Source: Pyrrhosoma nymphula (lineage: Eukaryota > Arthropoda > Insecta > Odonata > Coenagrionidae). From it: a stretch of DNA of 64,000 nt. This document shows, piece after piece, positions 10,570 to 23,359 of this stretch. The notes beneath the pieces are model-generated. The model was not told where the DNA came from and did not search any database. It was given only the letters and a program-made list of their open reading frames with translations. The stretch spans positions 77,958,576-78,022,575 of the forward strand of contig OY754329.1 in NCBI GenBank assembly GCA_963573305.1. The letters run 5' to 3'. How positions within the stretch are numbered: the stretch's first letter is position 1; each line of letters starts with the position of its first letter. The translations under genes were made by a program, and so were the position numbers.

Positions 10570-13500
10570 TCTTTATTGACTCTCACGGATTAATTTAATT
10601 TTCGGAATTGGAAGCACTTCATCGTGCTTATAGTAAATCGGTTTTAAAGCTGAATTTGTTACTAATCGTCTGAGCTTGCGGCATAGTGAGCATTGCACCT
10701 GAAACCTAAGTTCTGAAATATGCACGCTTGATCCTACTTACCTGTCAAATGCACTTTTTGCAGCTCTAATGTCATCCTAGCAAATGTACCATTAAAAAGC
10801 ATAAAATAGAAAATTTATTATTGCTAATTTTTACCACCTTTTAAGCGGACACAGTGCGACACGTCGATGCCCCGTTGCCAGTCACTCGAATATCACCGAG
10901 AGGACCACGGTGAAGAGAAATGGGGTCAACACACAGTGAGGAATAAAAAATGTTTACCTACCACAAATACTGATTTTTTGACCCGTACTTGCCGCACCAT
11001 CACCGGTCATCGACAGAGCGGACTCTTTTTGCTGGGATCGAAAAATGTGTTAGCAGAGGATCAGGAAATATCTGTTCATTCGCAAACGATTTTCTGCCAC
11101 AGCGCCGACTTCTCTGTCATCTATCAATTGAACGGGCAAAGTGAACCACGACACAGGACACGAGATAAATACCGGCATAGGTTGAACACACAAAGGGTTT
11201 AATGGTTTCAAATGGGTATGTCAGCGTCAAATATTTGCTTTGGCATGAACAATCGGAAAATTTTCTCAATTACTCCAAAACATTACTCAATGTCCACAGA
11301 GTCCGCATGTCGATCATGTCAAATCGACATGTGGAAGGCTGAAGCAGGACCAAAAAGGGTTAGGAGTCTTTAACGATTTCATTATCAACAAAGATAAATC
11401 GACTTCTGTCTCAAACCTTAAAGAGTATGTTCTTTTCTCTGTAAAGGGGTGAGGTGAAAAGCAAACGCGAGAAAGAAATGGAATCCAAGATTCACAGATG
11501 AACAAAAAATACGGACCAAATAATAATTATAAATCAATTAGCAACACAAACGCGTGCCGCACCCCTTAAATAACGAAGTATTTTAGAAATAATTGAATTT
11601 TCGAGAAACACACTAATAACAAAGTAGTAAACACTGAAGAAATCGTTGTAGTCATCGAACGATCGTGTCTATTGAAAGATCTACTAATCAATCGATACAG
11701 TATTGTATTAATTAAGTTAGAGATCATCACTTCATGGAACTTTGAATGGTATTGGTCAATTACTTTTCTTCACAATGACCGAAAATTGATAGATTCAGTA
11801 CTTATTCCTAATGAAGGTTGGCATTGAAAAATCCTGGGGAAGGTTGGAAGAGAAAATAAGAATTTTGGGATACATGTGGTAGGGTACGAATTAAGAAAAA
11901 ACTTTAGAAGGGACTTAAAAAGAAATTAAGAAGAGAGACGTGATGAATTTGAAAATGGACAGCTTTACTATGAAAGGATAGAGATGACCCTAATATTGTG
12001 TACGTCATGTTAGGGTCCGTCCAAAAACCCACCAATCAATTGGGGGACACACACGAAATGATGAACGATGATGGAGTGAGCAGACGCATGGGGAAGGCAT
12101 GAGTCGTGTGACAGGCCTAACGTGTGAAAAACGCCTTGTTCGGGGGGAAGGAACGAAAACCCAGGCATCTGGGAAAAGGAGCTTTTGCATCGCACAACGG
12201 AGGGGGGCGCAAGGGTCGGGCTAAGCATGCGGAAGGGTCATCTCGACGACCTTTTTAAAAAAATACGAACCCGGAAGGCGGGCAAGAAGTTCAGGTGAAC
12301 GACCCTATTCTTGGCGCCGGACCACGCAGGCGGATATTAAGGGCAAGCCAGGTCGTTGGTTGGCTCTGGGAGTGAATTACATTTGGGGCGAAAAAAAGAT
12401 GAGATGTAATTAAGGGAGAGGTACGCGGGAACAATAGTTCATCACCGGGGGAAGGGTTGGGAATTATAGATCCGTGAGCTAATCTCAATTTCCTTGAGCG
12501 TGAAAACGTCGCCTTGAACCTGGTGGGAGGGTTCCAATTTCCTTGATCTCGAGTCTTCAATTTAATCTGGGATTCATGATTTCTTTGTCAGCTGAATACA
12601 CTCCTCCATTTAACGCATTACCTCGTTTCTCTCTCATATTCTTTCATCCAATGGCTCCCCCCGACCAACTCTCTGGCACAATTCAGGGGTTAAAATTTAA
12701 TGCATATTTAGATGTGAATGCTCTCTTGATCCATACGATGCTCTGATCTCCTGATGCTCTGATCCATACGATGTGGTGACACGGAAGTATGACGGTGTTT
12801 ATACATGATGTAGCCATTTTTACGATTGTACATCTGTTTTCTCAATTTTATATTTCAAACGACACAGTTTTCAGCCAAATCTGGACGCATAAATTTCCAC
12901 GGAAACACATGTAATTTCCACATGTTAAAAAAAGCCTACCCAATACCCTATTTGAGGCAAAAGAAATGTTTTGCGCATTGTTGGAAGCCTGTAAGTGTGA
13001 AATATATAGTTTTATATATAGCTTGCATTTGAATATGATTTTGTGACTTTAGATTTCTAGATTTCCCACGTTGAATACTGTTGAACTAATATAGTTGCTT
13101 TTTACCATGCGTTCACAGATAACCTGGTTGGGCCTCCTGTCACATCATTTCGTTCAGAAAAAAAAATTAACAGTTTCGTTTGAAATATTGGTTGCTACAC
13201 CTCCACTTTTTTCTCGCCAAGGATGGTGAAAATCTGCAGCTGAAATTGTTTCTTGCCTCACTATACCGAACGTTAACGGTTTTTCACACCCAACAACAGA
13301 CCACATACGTATCTAGCCAAATACTATTCAACATGATCTACAGCTAGTTTAGTTTTTCCCCACCACATGGAAGAAAAGTGTTGCTACTTTTAAGCGCATA
13401 ATTTTAAAAAATTTTGAAAATTTCAGATTTTCTGAGCTCGTTCCAAACAAATCCAATCAAATGATGGACATTACGTCCCAGCATATATTGGTCATTTGTT

Positions 13501-15190
13501 TGTCGTCCCTTAATGACTCAAAATTAATAGAAAAATGGTTTACACTTTTAAGAAGTCAAACATAATATAAATATAGAGGGCTGAGAGTGAATATTTTACT
13601 CCCCCAGTGTGGATGAAAAGTAATTCATTTTTTTAAACCGTAGATGAGCCTAGGGTACATAAATGGACAGTTAGATGGGTATAGTAGGTAATTCATTCTT
13701 AGGTGATTCTACTGCTTGTATTTGAATATAGTTTATAACAGCGTGGAGTAAGTAGTTGATCAGTAGGCCGATAGATTTCTCAAGACTGGAAATCTTACTA
13801 CCTCATTTACTGAATGGTTAATAGCCTGTAAAATCACATTAAATGGACATATCTCCGTATTCTTACTAGCTACATTTAGATTTGTACTCAAATTTCAATG
13901 AAATATATTTCCATCACCTTTATAAATATATTTTAATTATTTAATATTAGGGCGTCTATAGGAAAATTGCCACCATTTAACAGCAATCAACAGATATTTT
14001 CCTTTTGAAAATGTTGCTTATAATTATATTTTTGGAAACGCAATATTGTGTAATGCAAAATTACTATTATGTGACAGATTATAGCCAATAAAATGTTATA
14101 TAACGTAATATTTGTATTTCCAGGAACATTGCAAGGAGAGATCTAATAGTCTAAGTTTCATAAGAAATAATACCATGTCCACCCATCTATCCACATCCCA
14201 TCAACAACTTGAAATCCATTTCGAAAAATAAACTTTGTGCCGACGAAAGAAAAGATGAAAGTCTGTAAACAGCTGGTTCTTTACCAGGAGTGCACTTCAA
14301 CTAGTTAAGATATTTCGCTATTATCCCTCCCAACATACTTCTTCAGGGGGTGGAGGAAGTTAAAATAAGTAAAATTGGTATATATATAGTTGCATTAAGC
14401 AACAAATAAATGATTATACATAAATTTTATTCTGAAATTAAAACATTTCATTCCCCGTTTCAAAAAATAAATTGAGAGGAGGTAAGCAGCAGTAAAAAAT
14501 ATAATTAAGAATTTATAGATAGTAATATAATTTGATAAAGCAACACTTCATCTAAATAGATGTGTATCTGGTGTCAAACTAGTTATAACTAAAAATCATT
14601 ATTACGTTTGTTGAATTAGCATACTTTTACAATTCAGAGAGCTATTGTTTTCTACACAGTGAATATAAAACTCAACATTTTTGCTCGGGGGTGCAAGAAC
14701 ACATTTTTATGGATTCAAGGGGTGTCCGGTTCGGAACCACCGCTTGAAAAAACCGAGTATTTTTTTTAAACTTCCGTTGCACCATCCACGTTCCTCAGCG
14801 TTACGCGACAGTTAGGGTTAAAAACCGTTCCTACTCTCCTCTATCTCTTTTCTCTCTCTCTCCCACAGAGAAATTTTTCCTTTTCTCCACCCTCCGAGTT
14901 GATTCCCTCACATTCAACCATAACTCCCCGTATTCTGCCCGCCCGTACGGCCTTGGCCCAGCACGGCGGGTCAACTACCTGGGTTCCATCCCCTTAGAAA
15001 GCGCTCATTATTCCTGACGTCCCACCTTCCCACAGTCGACGACCTCAAACACACATATCATTTTAAAAACGTGAAACGTCAAACTATATAGAATGTGCAC
15101 AAAAACTTTTATTTAAAAACCCCAGGTTAATGGCATCGTCTCCGCGATTTTCGTATCTAGTAGGCCAATGAATGTAATTAAAAAAAGCCA
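10570..15190. other. 4.6 kb without recognised features
   Basis: Mixed AT-rich sequence with a somewhat GC-richer part at about 11,980-12,560 and pyrimidine-rich sequence at about 14,780-15,050. Short frames exist on both strands but none carries a motif I recognise. A small tandem element built on gatgctctgatc lies near 12,728-12,770. Confidence 0.45.
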
Positions 15191-15197
15191 TTAGTTT

Positions 15198-15247
15198 ACT
15201 CCTATTTATTTTATATATAAATTATTATATATAAAATAAATAGGAGT
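15198..15247. repeat. AT-rich inverted repeat, 23-bp arms
   Basis: The sequence reads actcctatttattttatata on the left and its complement on the right, with a 4-base centre. The arms are perfect. Confidence 0.85.
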
Positions 15248-15259
15248 CTATAAAAAAAT

Positions 15260-16030
15260 TAATCTAGCCTAATTAATAATGCTTCCTCAGGGCTAATGAG
15301 ACCTTATGCATGACGAAAGAAGGACTGCTTGCAGTTTTATGCTAATAAATAATGTAAAGAAACCGGTCAAATTAAAATTTTCACAAAGGTTAAACAACAA
15401 ATATATTTTTTTAAATGTAGTATGACTACCGATACACATAATTATAAGATTATTGCTAAGTAATTTATAAACATAACATATTTATTCCTATGCCCAATTA
15501 TACCACCATGACACGATTATTATACATGTATCCAAATCTATAAAATTGATACTTCGTTTGTTTGAACGCTTTAGACTTCCAAACCACTCTACGGATTCGA
15601 GCAAAAATTGGCACGCATGTGATTTAGAAGGATCCTATAAAGGCATAGAAGGATAAATAGACTATATTAGAAAAAACAAAGGGACCCCAGTGTGGGCTTT
15701 TTTTAACCAACTTTTACTCCCCCAAGAAAATAATTGGATTTGGTAAAGACGTTTATGTTTTACCTCATTAAATTACTTGCACTTATGTACAGGCTTGGTG
15801 GTACTAACAACGATTACTTTAACAACCAAATTTATTAATTTTTGCAATCGATTTTCGTATTCACTTCGTTTTTTGCCTATAGTATAAGTTTTTTTGCTCC
15901 AAAATCATCAATTTTTGCGAAATTTTTATTTACATGGCAAAGCAGCATAGACTTTAAATGATAACATATGCCCCAGGTACTAATGCCTCAGGTAAAATGA
16001 TCAAGAAAATTAAAACAATGTTTTAGTTGG
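15260..16030. other. No recognisable feature
   Basis: AT-rich, stop-dense sequence. No repeat end or coding segment was identified. Confidence 0.45.
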
Positions 16031-16034
16031 GGCA

Positions 16035-16117
16035 AACTGACAGTTGGAAGTTGATATAAGCATCATCGATAGGGGAACGTATACACTTTGGTTTCCATAA
16101 AGGGAAAATATTTAACC
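16035..16117 (+). repeat. 83-bp direct repeat, copy A
   Basis: This segment (ctgacagttggaagttgata...) recurs at 17,264-17,346 with about three substitutions. The two copies flank about 1.15 kb that contains a perfect palindrome and a hAT-like terminus. Confidence 0.9.
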
Positions 16118-16858
16118 TCTCCATGCATGGTTGATGATTGATACATAGTATATGCATTATGCACGTCTCAATGAGATAATACTTTATTCAGTTTTATTCA
16201 TTTTTCTTCTTCTTCCCATTGAATATCAACGGGTTACATCTTCTAGTACAATGATATTATTGTTCTCTTAAGAGAAGGAAAAAAATGAAATTATGCATAA
16301 AGATTTTGTTCCTATCACTCGAATTTATTCCCCAGAATAAATGCGGATATTTGCCTCTCTTTGAACGTAAAAACACAAGAATTAAGGTATACATAAAATT
16401 GGTAACTTCAAATCATTTTCCAGCGTAGCCATTCTCAAGCACTTTGAATAATATCACTGAAGTAGCACGATACTAATTTGTAGCTTTCATTTTTCACTCA
16501 TTCAAAAACTAAACTGTGCAGCCACCCTTAGAGACACATGAAGCAAAGTATTTCGCCTCCATACGTCAGGATAACTTCCATTGGGGTTAAGAAATGCCAA
16601 GTTAAATTGAGAAATGAGTGGAGAATGAAACTGGAAAGGAAACTTTTCACTCGAAGTGATGTTGTGTGAGCACGAGTATAATTAGTTACGGCTTTGTATT
16701 TAAACGGGATCTTTTTGCTTTTTTCTACTTCTCCAGCAAAGGGAATCATAACTTGGGTGTAATGACCTCCGCTTAGTCCGATATCTTTTCGTGCATATAG
16801 CCGACAGGTTTGAGTAGAGGCAATGAGGTTTATTTATTTTTTCGCATTTCATATTTGT

Positions 16859-16914
16859 GCCCCCCTAGATCATGGCACCGCCCCCTAGGGGGCGGTGCCA
16901 TGATCTAGGGGGGC
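16859..16914. repeat. Perfect 56-bp palindrome, GC-rich
   Basis: Every base from 16,859 to 16,886 pairs with 16,914 back to 16,887, with no spacer and no mismatch. The centre is ccctaggg and the outer part is gcccccctagatcatgg. It is strongly GC-rich in AT-rich surroundings. A zero-spacer perfect palindrome of this length is either very recent or an assembly or amplification artefact. Confidence 0.95.
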
Positions 16915-17104
16915 GATAAGTAGCAAAAGACGGCATGGGGGTGCTGGAGGCAGGCTCCTGACCGAATGTTACCATAAATGTCCTGGGATCAATAAAATAT
17001 CAATCTATTGCATTTGAAATAAGCATTAATTTAATCATAATAGTTTTTAATTTATTTTTATAATATTCCTGATTTGATCATGTAGTCTAGTATGGTTTTA
17101 GAGC

Positions 17105-17183
17105 CCACGGTTGGGGGGCGTTGGGAGGCGTTTTGTGGAACAAATAAAAAGTTGGGTTACTCAAAAAGGTTTGGGAAACACTG
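17105..17183 (-). mobile_element. hAT-type transposon terminus
   Basis: Reading the minus strand from 17,183 gives cagtgtttcccaaaccttt followed by gagtaacccaactttt. This is the form of hAT terminal repeats (CAGxGxTTCCCAAxC...). The opposite terminus was not found, so the copy is truncated or its other end has decayed. Confidence 0.65.
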
Positions 17184-17263
17184 GTCTAAGGTATGTATAA
17201 ATGCCTTATCATCGTTATCCGCAAGATGGTGTTGCCCTTAGCAGTGTTTCGGTTTTACATAAT

Positions 17264-17346
17264 AACTGACAGTTGGAAGTTGATGTAAGCGTCATCGATA
17301 GGGGAACGTATACAATTTGGTTTCCATAAAGGGAAAATATTTAACC
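17264..17346 (+). repeat. 83-bp direct repeat, copy B
   Basis: Second copy of the segment at 16,035-16,117, about 96% identical. It ends 48 bases before the mariner element. Confidence 0.9.
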
Positions 17347-17394
17347 ATAAATATTAAAACCAGCAGTGAGAGTTTCAAATTACCTACGAGGCGT

Positions 17395-18170
17395 ATTTTT
17401 TAAGTAAGTACCGTTTTGAAATTAAAATAAAACTAGTACACTTTCCTTAACTATTTTATTTTTAAGTGAAAACCTATGCCTTAATCTATTTTTCTAAATA
17501 ATTTACACTAATATTAAGGCACTTCTCGTATCGTAGAACCAGCTTTTGAATCCCTTCCTCATAGAAGCCTGCCGCCTGATTTGACAACCACTGTAACACG
17601 GTCGTTCTGGTTTCATCATCATTGTCGTGGCACTGACCACCCTGATGCACCTTCAAATGCAAATACAGGAGTCAGAAGGCACTAGATCTGGGCTGTACAG
17701 AGGGCGATCAAGTTGTTCCCAGCAAATTGATCCGATGAGATCTTGAGTTTGATGGACGGGCATTGTCATGCAGCAATCAACATTTTCGGTACCCAGCGTG
17801 AGCAAACTTTCGATAATTTTAACGTTTTTGCGGCCATCTCTAAAAGCTCTAACACATTTCCCCACCATTCCATCGCTCAAACTGTTTTATCCATAAACGT
17901 CACTGATCTGACGATAAATTTCAGCCACCTTCACGCCTTTTGCTCTAAGAAAACGAATCACAGCGCGTAAATTGCAGTCGGCGGGATTCTCAATCGGCGG
18001 AGGCATTTTAAATATTCACAAACAAACATAAACACGGCCGAATGTTTCCGTAACAGCGTCTGTGGCTTCCTAACAGATGTAGGTACACAGCGTGCATATG
18101 CCAAATGCCCACCTCAGCACTGCATTGGCCGAATTTAAAAACGGTACTTACTTTAAAAACATGCCTCGTA
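17395..18170 (-). mobile_element. Internally deleted mariner element, both ends present
   Basis: The termini are inverted repeats of about 33 bases with a few mismatches: the left begins tacgaggcgtattttttaag and the right, reversed, begins tacgaggcatgtttttaaag. TA is present at both edges, as expected for Tc1/mariner insertion. The length of 776 bp is well below the roughly 1.3 kb of a complete mariner because the centre of the transposase gene is missing. Confidence 0.92.
17486..18006 (-). pseudogene. Mariner transposase pseudogene
   Basis: Translation starts at 18,006 with MPPPIENPADCNLRAVIRFL, an N-terminal helix-turn-helix segment of mariner transposases. DGMVGKCVRAFRDGRKNV follows. The frame then jumps to a C-terminal part with QTQDLIGSICWEQLD and YSPDLVPSD, which carries the last catalytic aspartate region, and ends in a frameshifted tail (VNYLEK, stop at 17,486). 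The central region with the first aspartate is deleted. There is an in-frame stop after SDVYG and a frameshift after PSDSC. Roughly 170 codons remain of about 345. It cannot encode an active enzyme. Confidence 0.92.
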
Positions 18171-18179
18171 GATAAGCTC

Positions 18180-20080
18180 GCCAACACAGCTGTGACATAT
18201 TTTAAGGTCGAATGCTCTAATCACCCATGTTTTAAATGGGTCAAATTGTTTTTTTATCAATCCTCTCGGCATGCATCACATCAACGGATCGAATAAGAGA
18301 TTACCTAAATCCTTGGCTCTTATTTGAAAGATAAAAGCGATCGACGAATACGGCCAGGCATTCTTGAGAGGCAAGATGTTTATTCCAGGCGCTCTAGTGA
18401 AATAGTTCGAAATACGATTCGACGGAAGCGGTCTCTAAGAAACCACGCAACTTGAAAGCAGCGCACGAGAAGGCTCAAATTGGCCGGGGTGCATTCTTTC
18501 TTACGATCGAATGAGGTCGAACCATATTCCCAAGCGATCCCCACTCCTTCAATTCCACGCGACGCTATTTCTCCGAAGAAAAAAAAATGACGACCGCATC
18601 CCGTGCGAGTTCCCAATTTCCGATTTCGGCGTGTGCGCTCGCTAAGGAAAACGAGGGATCTCGTGGCCCTGGGCGTCAAAGTCCGTCCATCTCCTTTCAA
18701 TCCTTGGATCTTCGTCACAAAACCCCTTTCAATCCCGGCAGCGTTCCCTTCTTTTATGGACCCTCGTAGGTACTGGGACGAGATACTCTGTGAGTCGGGA
18801 CTGATTCTGCCAACTGCATCATGTAGTTCCAGACATCTCGCGCTTAAGTAACATCTTCAGTAAGGAGTTCGATGTTGTCGCATTTTTATTTCGCTATTTG
18901 GACCATTCTAAAGCATCTCACAGACTCGTATAAAGTAGGACAGCTCTCGTTTGAGAAGGGCATGAGTGTGACAATCCGTTTACGTTTTGTATCCGTTACA
19001 TTAATTAATGTGCTGAAACTTATTCAACCCAGAGTTATAGAAACCAAAGGACATTCACGTATGATAATATTTTAATCGTTCACGCACTCACGGTTAGGTG
19101 TGGCTATAATTTGCATTCGTAAAGTCTTTGATAACTTTAAAGGAAGGGGGTAACGAAAATTTCCCTAGCCATAGACTCATTGAGGAATTTAAAAGAGCAG
19201 ATGATGCACATTAAGCTCAGTAGAGATATGCATACGACATTTTTAGTGAATACACTTTGAAACGTCTGAGGTATTTGATAAAGAAAGCCAATTTTAGTTA
19301 CTTAATTTCGGTCAGCTGGTTTCTAAAAGAAGTAGGTATAATTTAATGGAGACATTTGAAAAGTAGATAAATGTTCAATTTTTATGAATTTCCAATTTGT
19401 ATTAAAACGAAGGTACATGGAAAATGTTAGTTCTCATCTTGGAAATTGAACTTAAATCTGAAATTGAAATCTTAAAATCTGAAATTGCGTAGAACATAAA
19501 TGGCTTCCTATGCTCCGCGTATCTCTATCCCACTGTTTTAGAGTGATGGTGGATCTCCTGACAGCATTAGATTTAATGATCAATCGTTTCTTACAGACAC
19601 AGCATGAGGCAAAAAAATATGTGGTGGGGCCATAGAACCAATAGGTATATCTCTCCTTTAAAGTTTTATCGGGACGTAGTTTACCTTTAAAATGCTCGTC
19701 ACTAGGTCAACCCATGGTGGCGTTACTTCGTGGAAATTTTGACGATGCATCATGGTACAAATGTTTTTTAAGTTATTTTTTTTTAACCTGATATTTTAGT
19801 TTCATTCATGCAGAGAGAAAAGTATTTACTTAATAATTGCACGCTTCCGCTGAATATGGTGGTGCCGATAAATAGTTTCAACTAACTATTTACGAATTAT
19901 CGTCCTTCAAAAAGATTCATGCTTAGAATTTTGCCCCAATGCCCCAAAAGGTAAAAAATTGTATTTTATTCAAAATGCAGTGGAATTTATGGGAGGAAAG
20001 ACAAAAAAGATTCCAATGCCTTCAATGAAGTTAAGTCTGATTTTTTCCCGGCGTATAGCGCCATGGAAGGCTATTCGGGC
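18180..20080. other. No recognisable gene; GC-richer patch at 18.38-18.85 kb
   Basis: The patch at 18,380-18,850 is richer in CG dinucleotides than its surroundings and has overlapping open frames on both strands, which points to base composition rather than coding. The remainder is AT-rich. Confidence 0.4.
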
Positions 20081-20084
20081 TTGC

Positions 20085-20145
20085 TACCGGGTCACTCCTC
20101 TCATCGCTGCCGACGTTTCGCAACTCGAGTCGAGATCCATCCTTT
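20085..20145 (-). mobile_element. Possible retroelement terminal fragment with GAAACGTC motif
   Basis: The minus strand reads ctcgactcgagttgcgaaac then gtcggcagc. The pattern of a small self-complementary stretch directly followed by GAAACGTC recurs in the Penelope-like pieces at 36.8, 37.3 and 45.5 kb. Assignment is by pattern only. Confidence 0.3.
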
Positions 20146-20149
20146 GTAT

Positions 20150-22300
20150 GGATCAGAAAATTTCCAATGCAGCCTTCCATAATGCCTTCAACGATTGGCA
20201 TATCATTAAAAGTTAATGTCGAGGTATCATTACGGCAGTGAGCTCTTTCCTATTAAAAACGAGGATTGCCGTTTCAAACCTGTGATTTGGCAACATTGGC
20301 TACGTATAGGAGAAATAATAGCGCTGTAAAAGAGCAATAATAAGTAGAGGGAATATATGGAGCATTACATCAGGAATACAGCTTTAAACGGTTATGAAAT
20401 CTGGGCTCAGAGAGGAGAGGATCAATGTGTTGGAGGCTTCTGAAACGTCCCTATAAAGAAAAGAAACATATAAGAGAAAAATAATCATAAGGTATGGAAG
20501 GAAAAATATAAAAAGTAAGGGAATTGCGGTTTAGAATTACAAAGAGGCAGAAAGAGATAAAGGAGGATATATCCACTAATTAGGTGTCTAAATGCTTTGC
20601 TCCCTTCGAGAGGAGGATCTCAATATGAAGAGCGTTTTCATATTAATTTTATCAGGCATTTTCATTTCCATTTCAGCGCTTTTCATGGAATATGTCCAAT
20701 TCTTCAGGGAGTAGAAATCATGAAATTATATGTTTTTACGAAAACTAATAAGGTAAATTTTTACCACCATTAAAATTTAATGATGAGAGATATACGCAGA
20801 TCATATAAAAGAGGTATTGCAGTAAAATAAATTTGCTATACGCGACTTGGCATTGCGGAAAATCGTTCCCTAAATATTTAAAGAGTTTAAATATGATGGA
20901 TAAAAATGAAAGGGGTTTCCTCATCTTGAAGTATGGGTGTCATAATTTTGAGCTATTGACCCATGTTAAATTCATAATTTCACTTATTACACGAATACCA
21001 CTTTAAATCCTCACGAAATTAATTAGCATTTAAAAAATTTGTACGACTATGGCTCGAATCTTTATCTCCTTTCCTAAACCAGCAATACTGATGAGTCACC
21101 TATAAATTTCCTTAGAGAACTATACCGTTAAGTAAGATGATTTAAAGTATTTTGCCACATTGCGCATGCATTAGAATGTATTTGTATTAGCAAACGAGCC
21201 AAAAAAATTGTACAACCTGTTATTATCTTTACGATATCGATATAATGTCTCAGTATTTTAAAAATAAAAGCCCGAAATTCAATAACTTCGGGTCCCACTT
21301 CGCGAAACTTCTAGGGAGGGAACGTAAGTAAGAACTTTGCAAGTTTCAAAGAATTTTTATTTTGATCGACCGTTTTTGTAAAGTAGTAGTCATCATCAAA
21401 TCACTATTAACCAACTAAAACTAAAATTCAGTGAAACTTACAAATATTTTACTTACGCTAACTATCACGTGCCATTCATTCATTCATTTTTTATTAGCCT
21501 CAACTCGATTTATGAAAATCAAATTTAACAACCAAGCGTTTTAGCTCATAGGCTCAGAACGCTAACAACTAATCCACTCACTTGATACCTGAATTCTATC
21601 TGTATTCCAGCTACTGACATCTTCTCATAATTATTTCCTCTTATTTACCACCAGTCCGTCAAGATAGTTCTATTATAAAATGACTCCAATGTAATGTTGT
21701 TCATACTCTGGCTACTCATAAAAAGCGTATTGATATGAAAAACAAAATCATACCTCATCAAGCTATTTATTCTCAAATTGAACTCGAAATTGCATGGTAT
21801 TAAATGTGAGAATGTGTAAAACATGACAAAAAAATGGAATTTTTCTATGTTACATCAATGCTTTTTTTCGTAAATAACTGTACCTATAAGAAGCAAAAAT
21901 TCTCAGGGAATCGGATTTTATAAAAAAATTGCTCCTTAACAATGTCATTTATTTAGTTTCAAGCAATTATCTGCAATAATGTAAGTCTAAATACGGCAGT
22001 TCAATAGAAATGGCCCTGCGGTCGACTCCTATGGCAGGAAAAAAAGTGTTAATTAAAAATGTATTCGTAGAACAATCTGAAAATTACGTACCTAAACTTC
22101 GTTTGAATTTATTTTACTCGGGTTTAACCTGCGTTGATTAATTTTATGGACAACAGTTTCACTTGCATTACAGCTAGCATCGTCAGGTCCTGAACTTCGT
22201 TTGTTTCATAGCCAAGTGATGTCATCAGTGTAAGCAGAATATTTCAATCCAGGTAAACAAAAGGGTTGAATTGAATAAATGTTTTTCCGCGGAGGCTTCC
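20150..22300. other. No recognisable gene
   Basis: AT-rich, stop-dense sequence. Small perfect hairpins occur at 21,271-21,292 (cccgaaatt...aacttcggg) and 22,288-22,305 (ccgcggaggcttccgcgg). Neither has a visible context. Confidence 0.45.
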
Positions 22301-22314
22301 GCGGAGAACTTGAG

Positions 22315-23350
22315 TTGAAGATGTATGACTTTCGGGTCTTCTTTCGCGTCTATCCATGTTTATGGACAATATTTCGCCCGCGTTTTCAGCTTGTTTCTTC
22401 GGATCGGAAGCAATGGTAGGGCTCTGCAGCCCAAAACATCAGAACGCTGCAACTTAATTCCATTTATTCAGCGTTGATGGGTGTGCAAATGTACGCAGAG
22501 GGAAATGGCGAGGGAAATGTAAAGGTGTCCAGTGTTATTGAGGGAGAAGAGGAACATAGGCTACTACTGAGCGCGAGCTATATGGTCCATAATAACGATA
22601 CAAATCAAATGCAACATAAACAAAGAGAAACAGCATCTCCTGAAAACCTTCCAGTTAAATGGCTTTCGGAGAGAAATAATCCTGAAAATAAAACAGACGG
22701 ACGAACAGAAGATACTATTGACCCTTTAAAGGGCCGCCGACAGTTCAGCCGAAAAGAGCCCTGTAGAAAAACCAAGGGAATGTGCGATCCTGCCGTACGT
22801 CGTCGTAACCACATATAACCAATGTTACGATGAGGTTCAAATGTGTCACCAAAACAGCTGATATCCTATTGAACTCCAAGGATCGCCTCCCGGAAGACAT
22901 ATTTGGAAGCATATACTAGATTTGGTGCAGCTGTGGCCACTTCTACACCGGACAGACATCAAGAGTATTCAAATGTCGGCTCCAAGAGCATACGAGGGCA
23001 GTGAAAATTCCTCCTGTCTGCGGTCGCAGAGCATCAGCGGAGTAAGCCCACAAATAGCATTGAGTTAAAAAAAACAGAATTATTGACGTAAGTGGGCCGC
23101 TATTTCCCTAGAATCATAAGAGAAACTAAATAAATAGAAAAAAAACGCCAAAAAAATCAAGCGAGAGAACGGCTACACTCGCGCCAACGCGTAGGAACGG
23201 GTCTTCAGCAGAATGGACCAATCACGGCAAACCTTTGACATTGACTTGACTAGAACTGATACCAGCGAACCTGTAGAAGCCAGCTGGAACGCGGCGAAAA
23301 TATTGCCCAGATAGACGCAGAAGATCCGAAAGTCAAGCATCTCCAACGGA
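22315..23350 (+). mobile_element. Penelope-like retroelement remnant with inverted termini
   Basis: Segments at about 22,315-22,392 and 23,281-23,350 are inverted copies of each other. They share gactttcgg(g/a)tcttc, cgcgtctat, caatattttcgcc and gcgtt in matching order when one is reversed. Penelope-like elements are known for terminal repeats that are often in inverted orientation, and the GIY-YIG remnant between them supports this. The reverse-transcriptase core is not recognisable, so the copy is heavily truncated and decayed. Confidence 0.7.
22800..23010 (+). pseudogene. GIY-YIG endonuclease domain of a Penelope-like element
   Basis: The frame encodes LNSKDRLPEDIFGSIY, a stop, then IWCSCGHFYTGQTSRVFKCR and LQEHTRA. 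The paired Cys of CSCG, the YTGQT motif (YIG-type) and the R-x-x-EH segment are the landmarks of the Penelope GIY-YIG domain. A frame just upstream (about 22,785-22,850) gives AILPYVVVTTYN, like the segment that precedes this domain in such elements. The in-frame stop after SIY and a frame change between the two parts mark it as dead. Confidence 0.8.
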
Positions 23351-23359
23351 ATAGGTGTT

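Noticed and set aside
16035..17346. LTR retrotransposon with very short LTRs
   Set aside because: The 83-bp repeats lack TG...CA ends, and no primer-binding site, polypurine tract or gag-pol coding lies between them.
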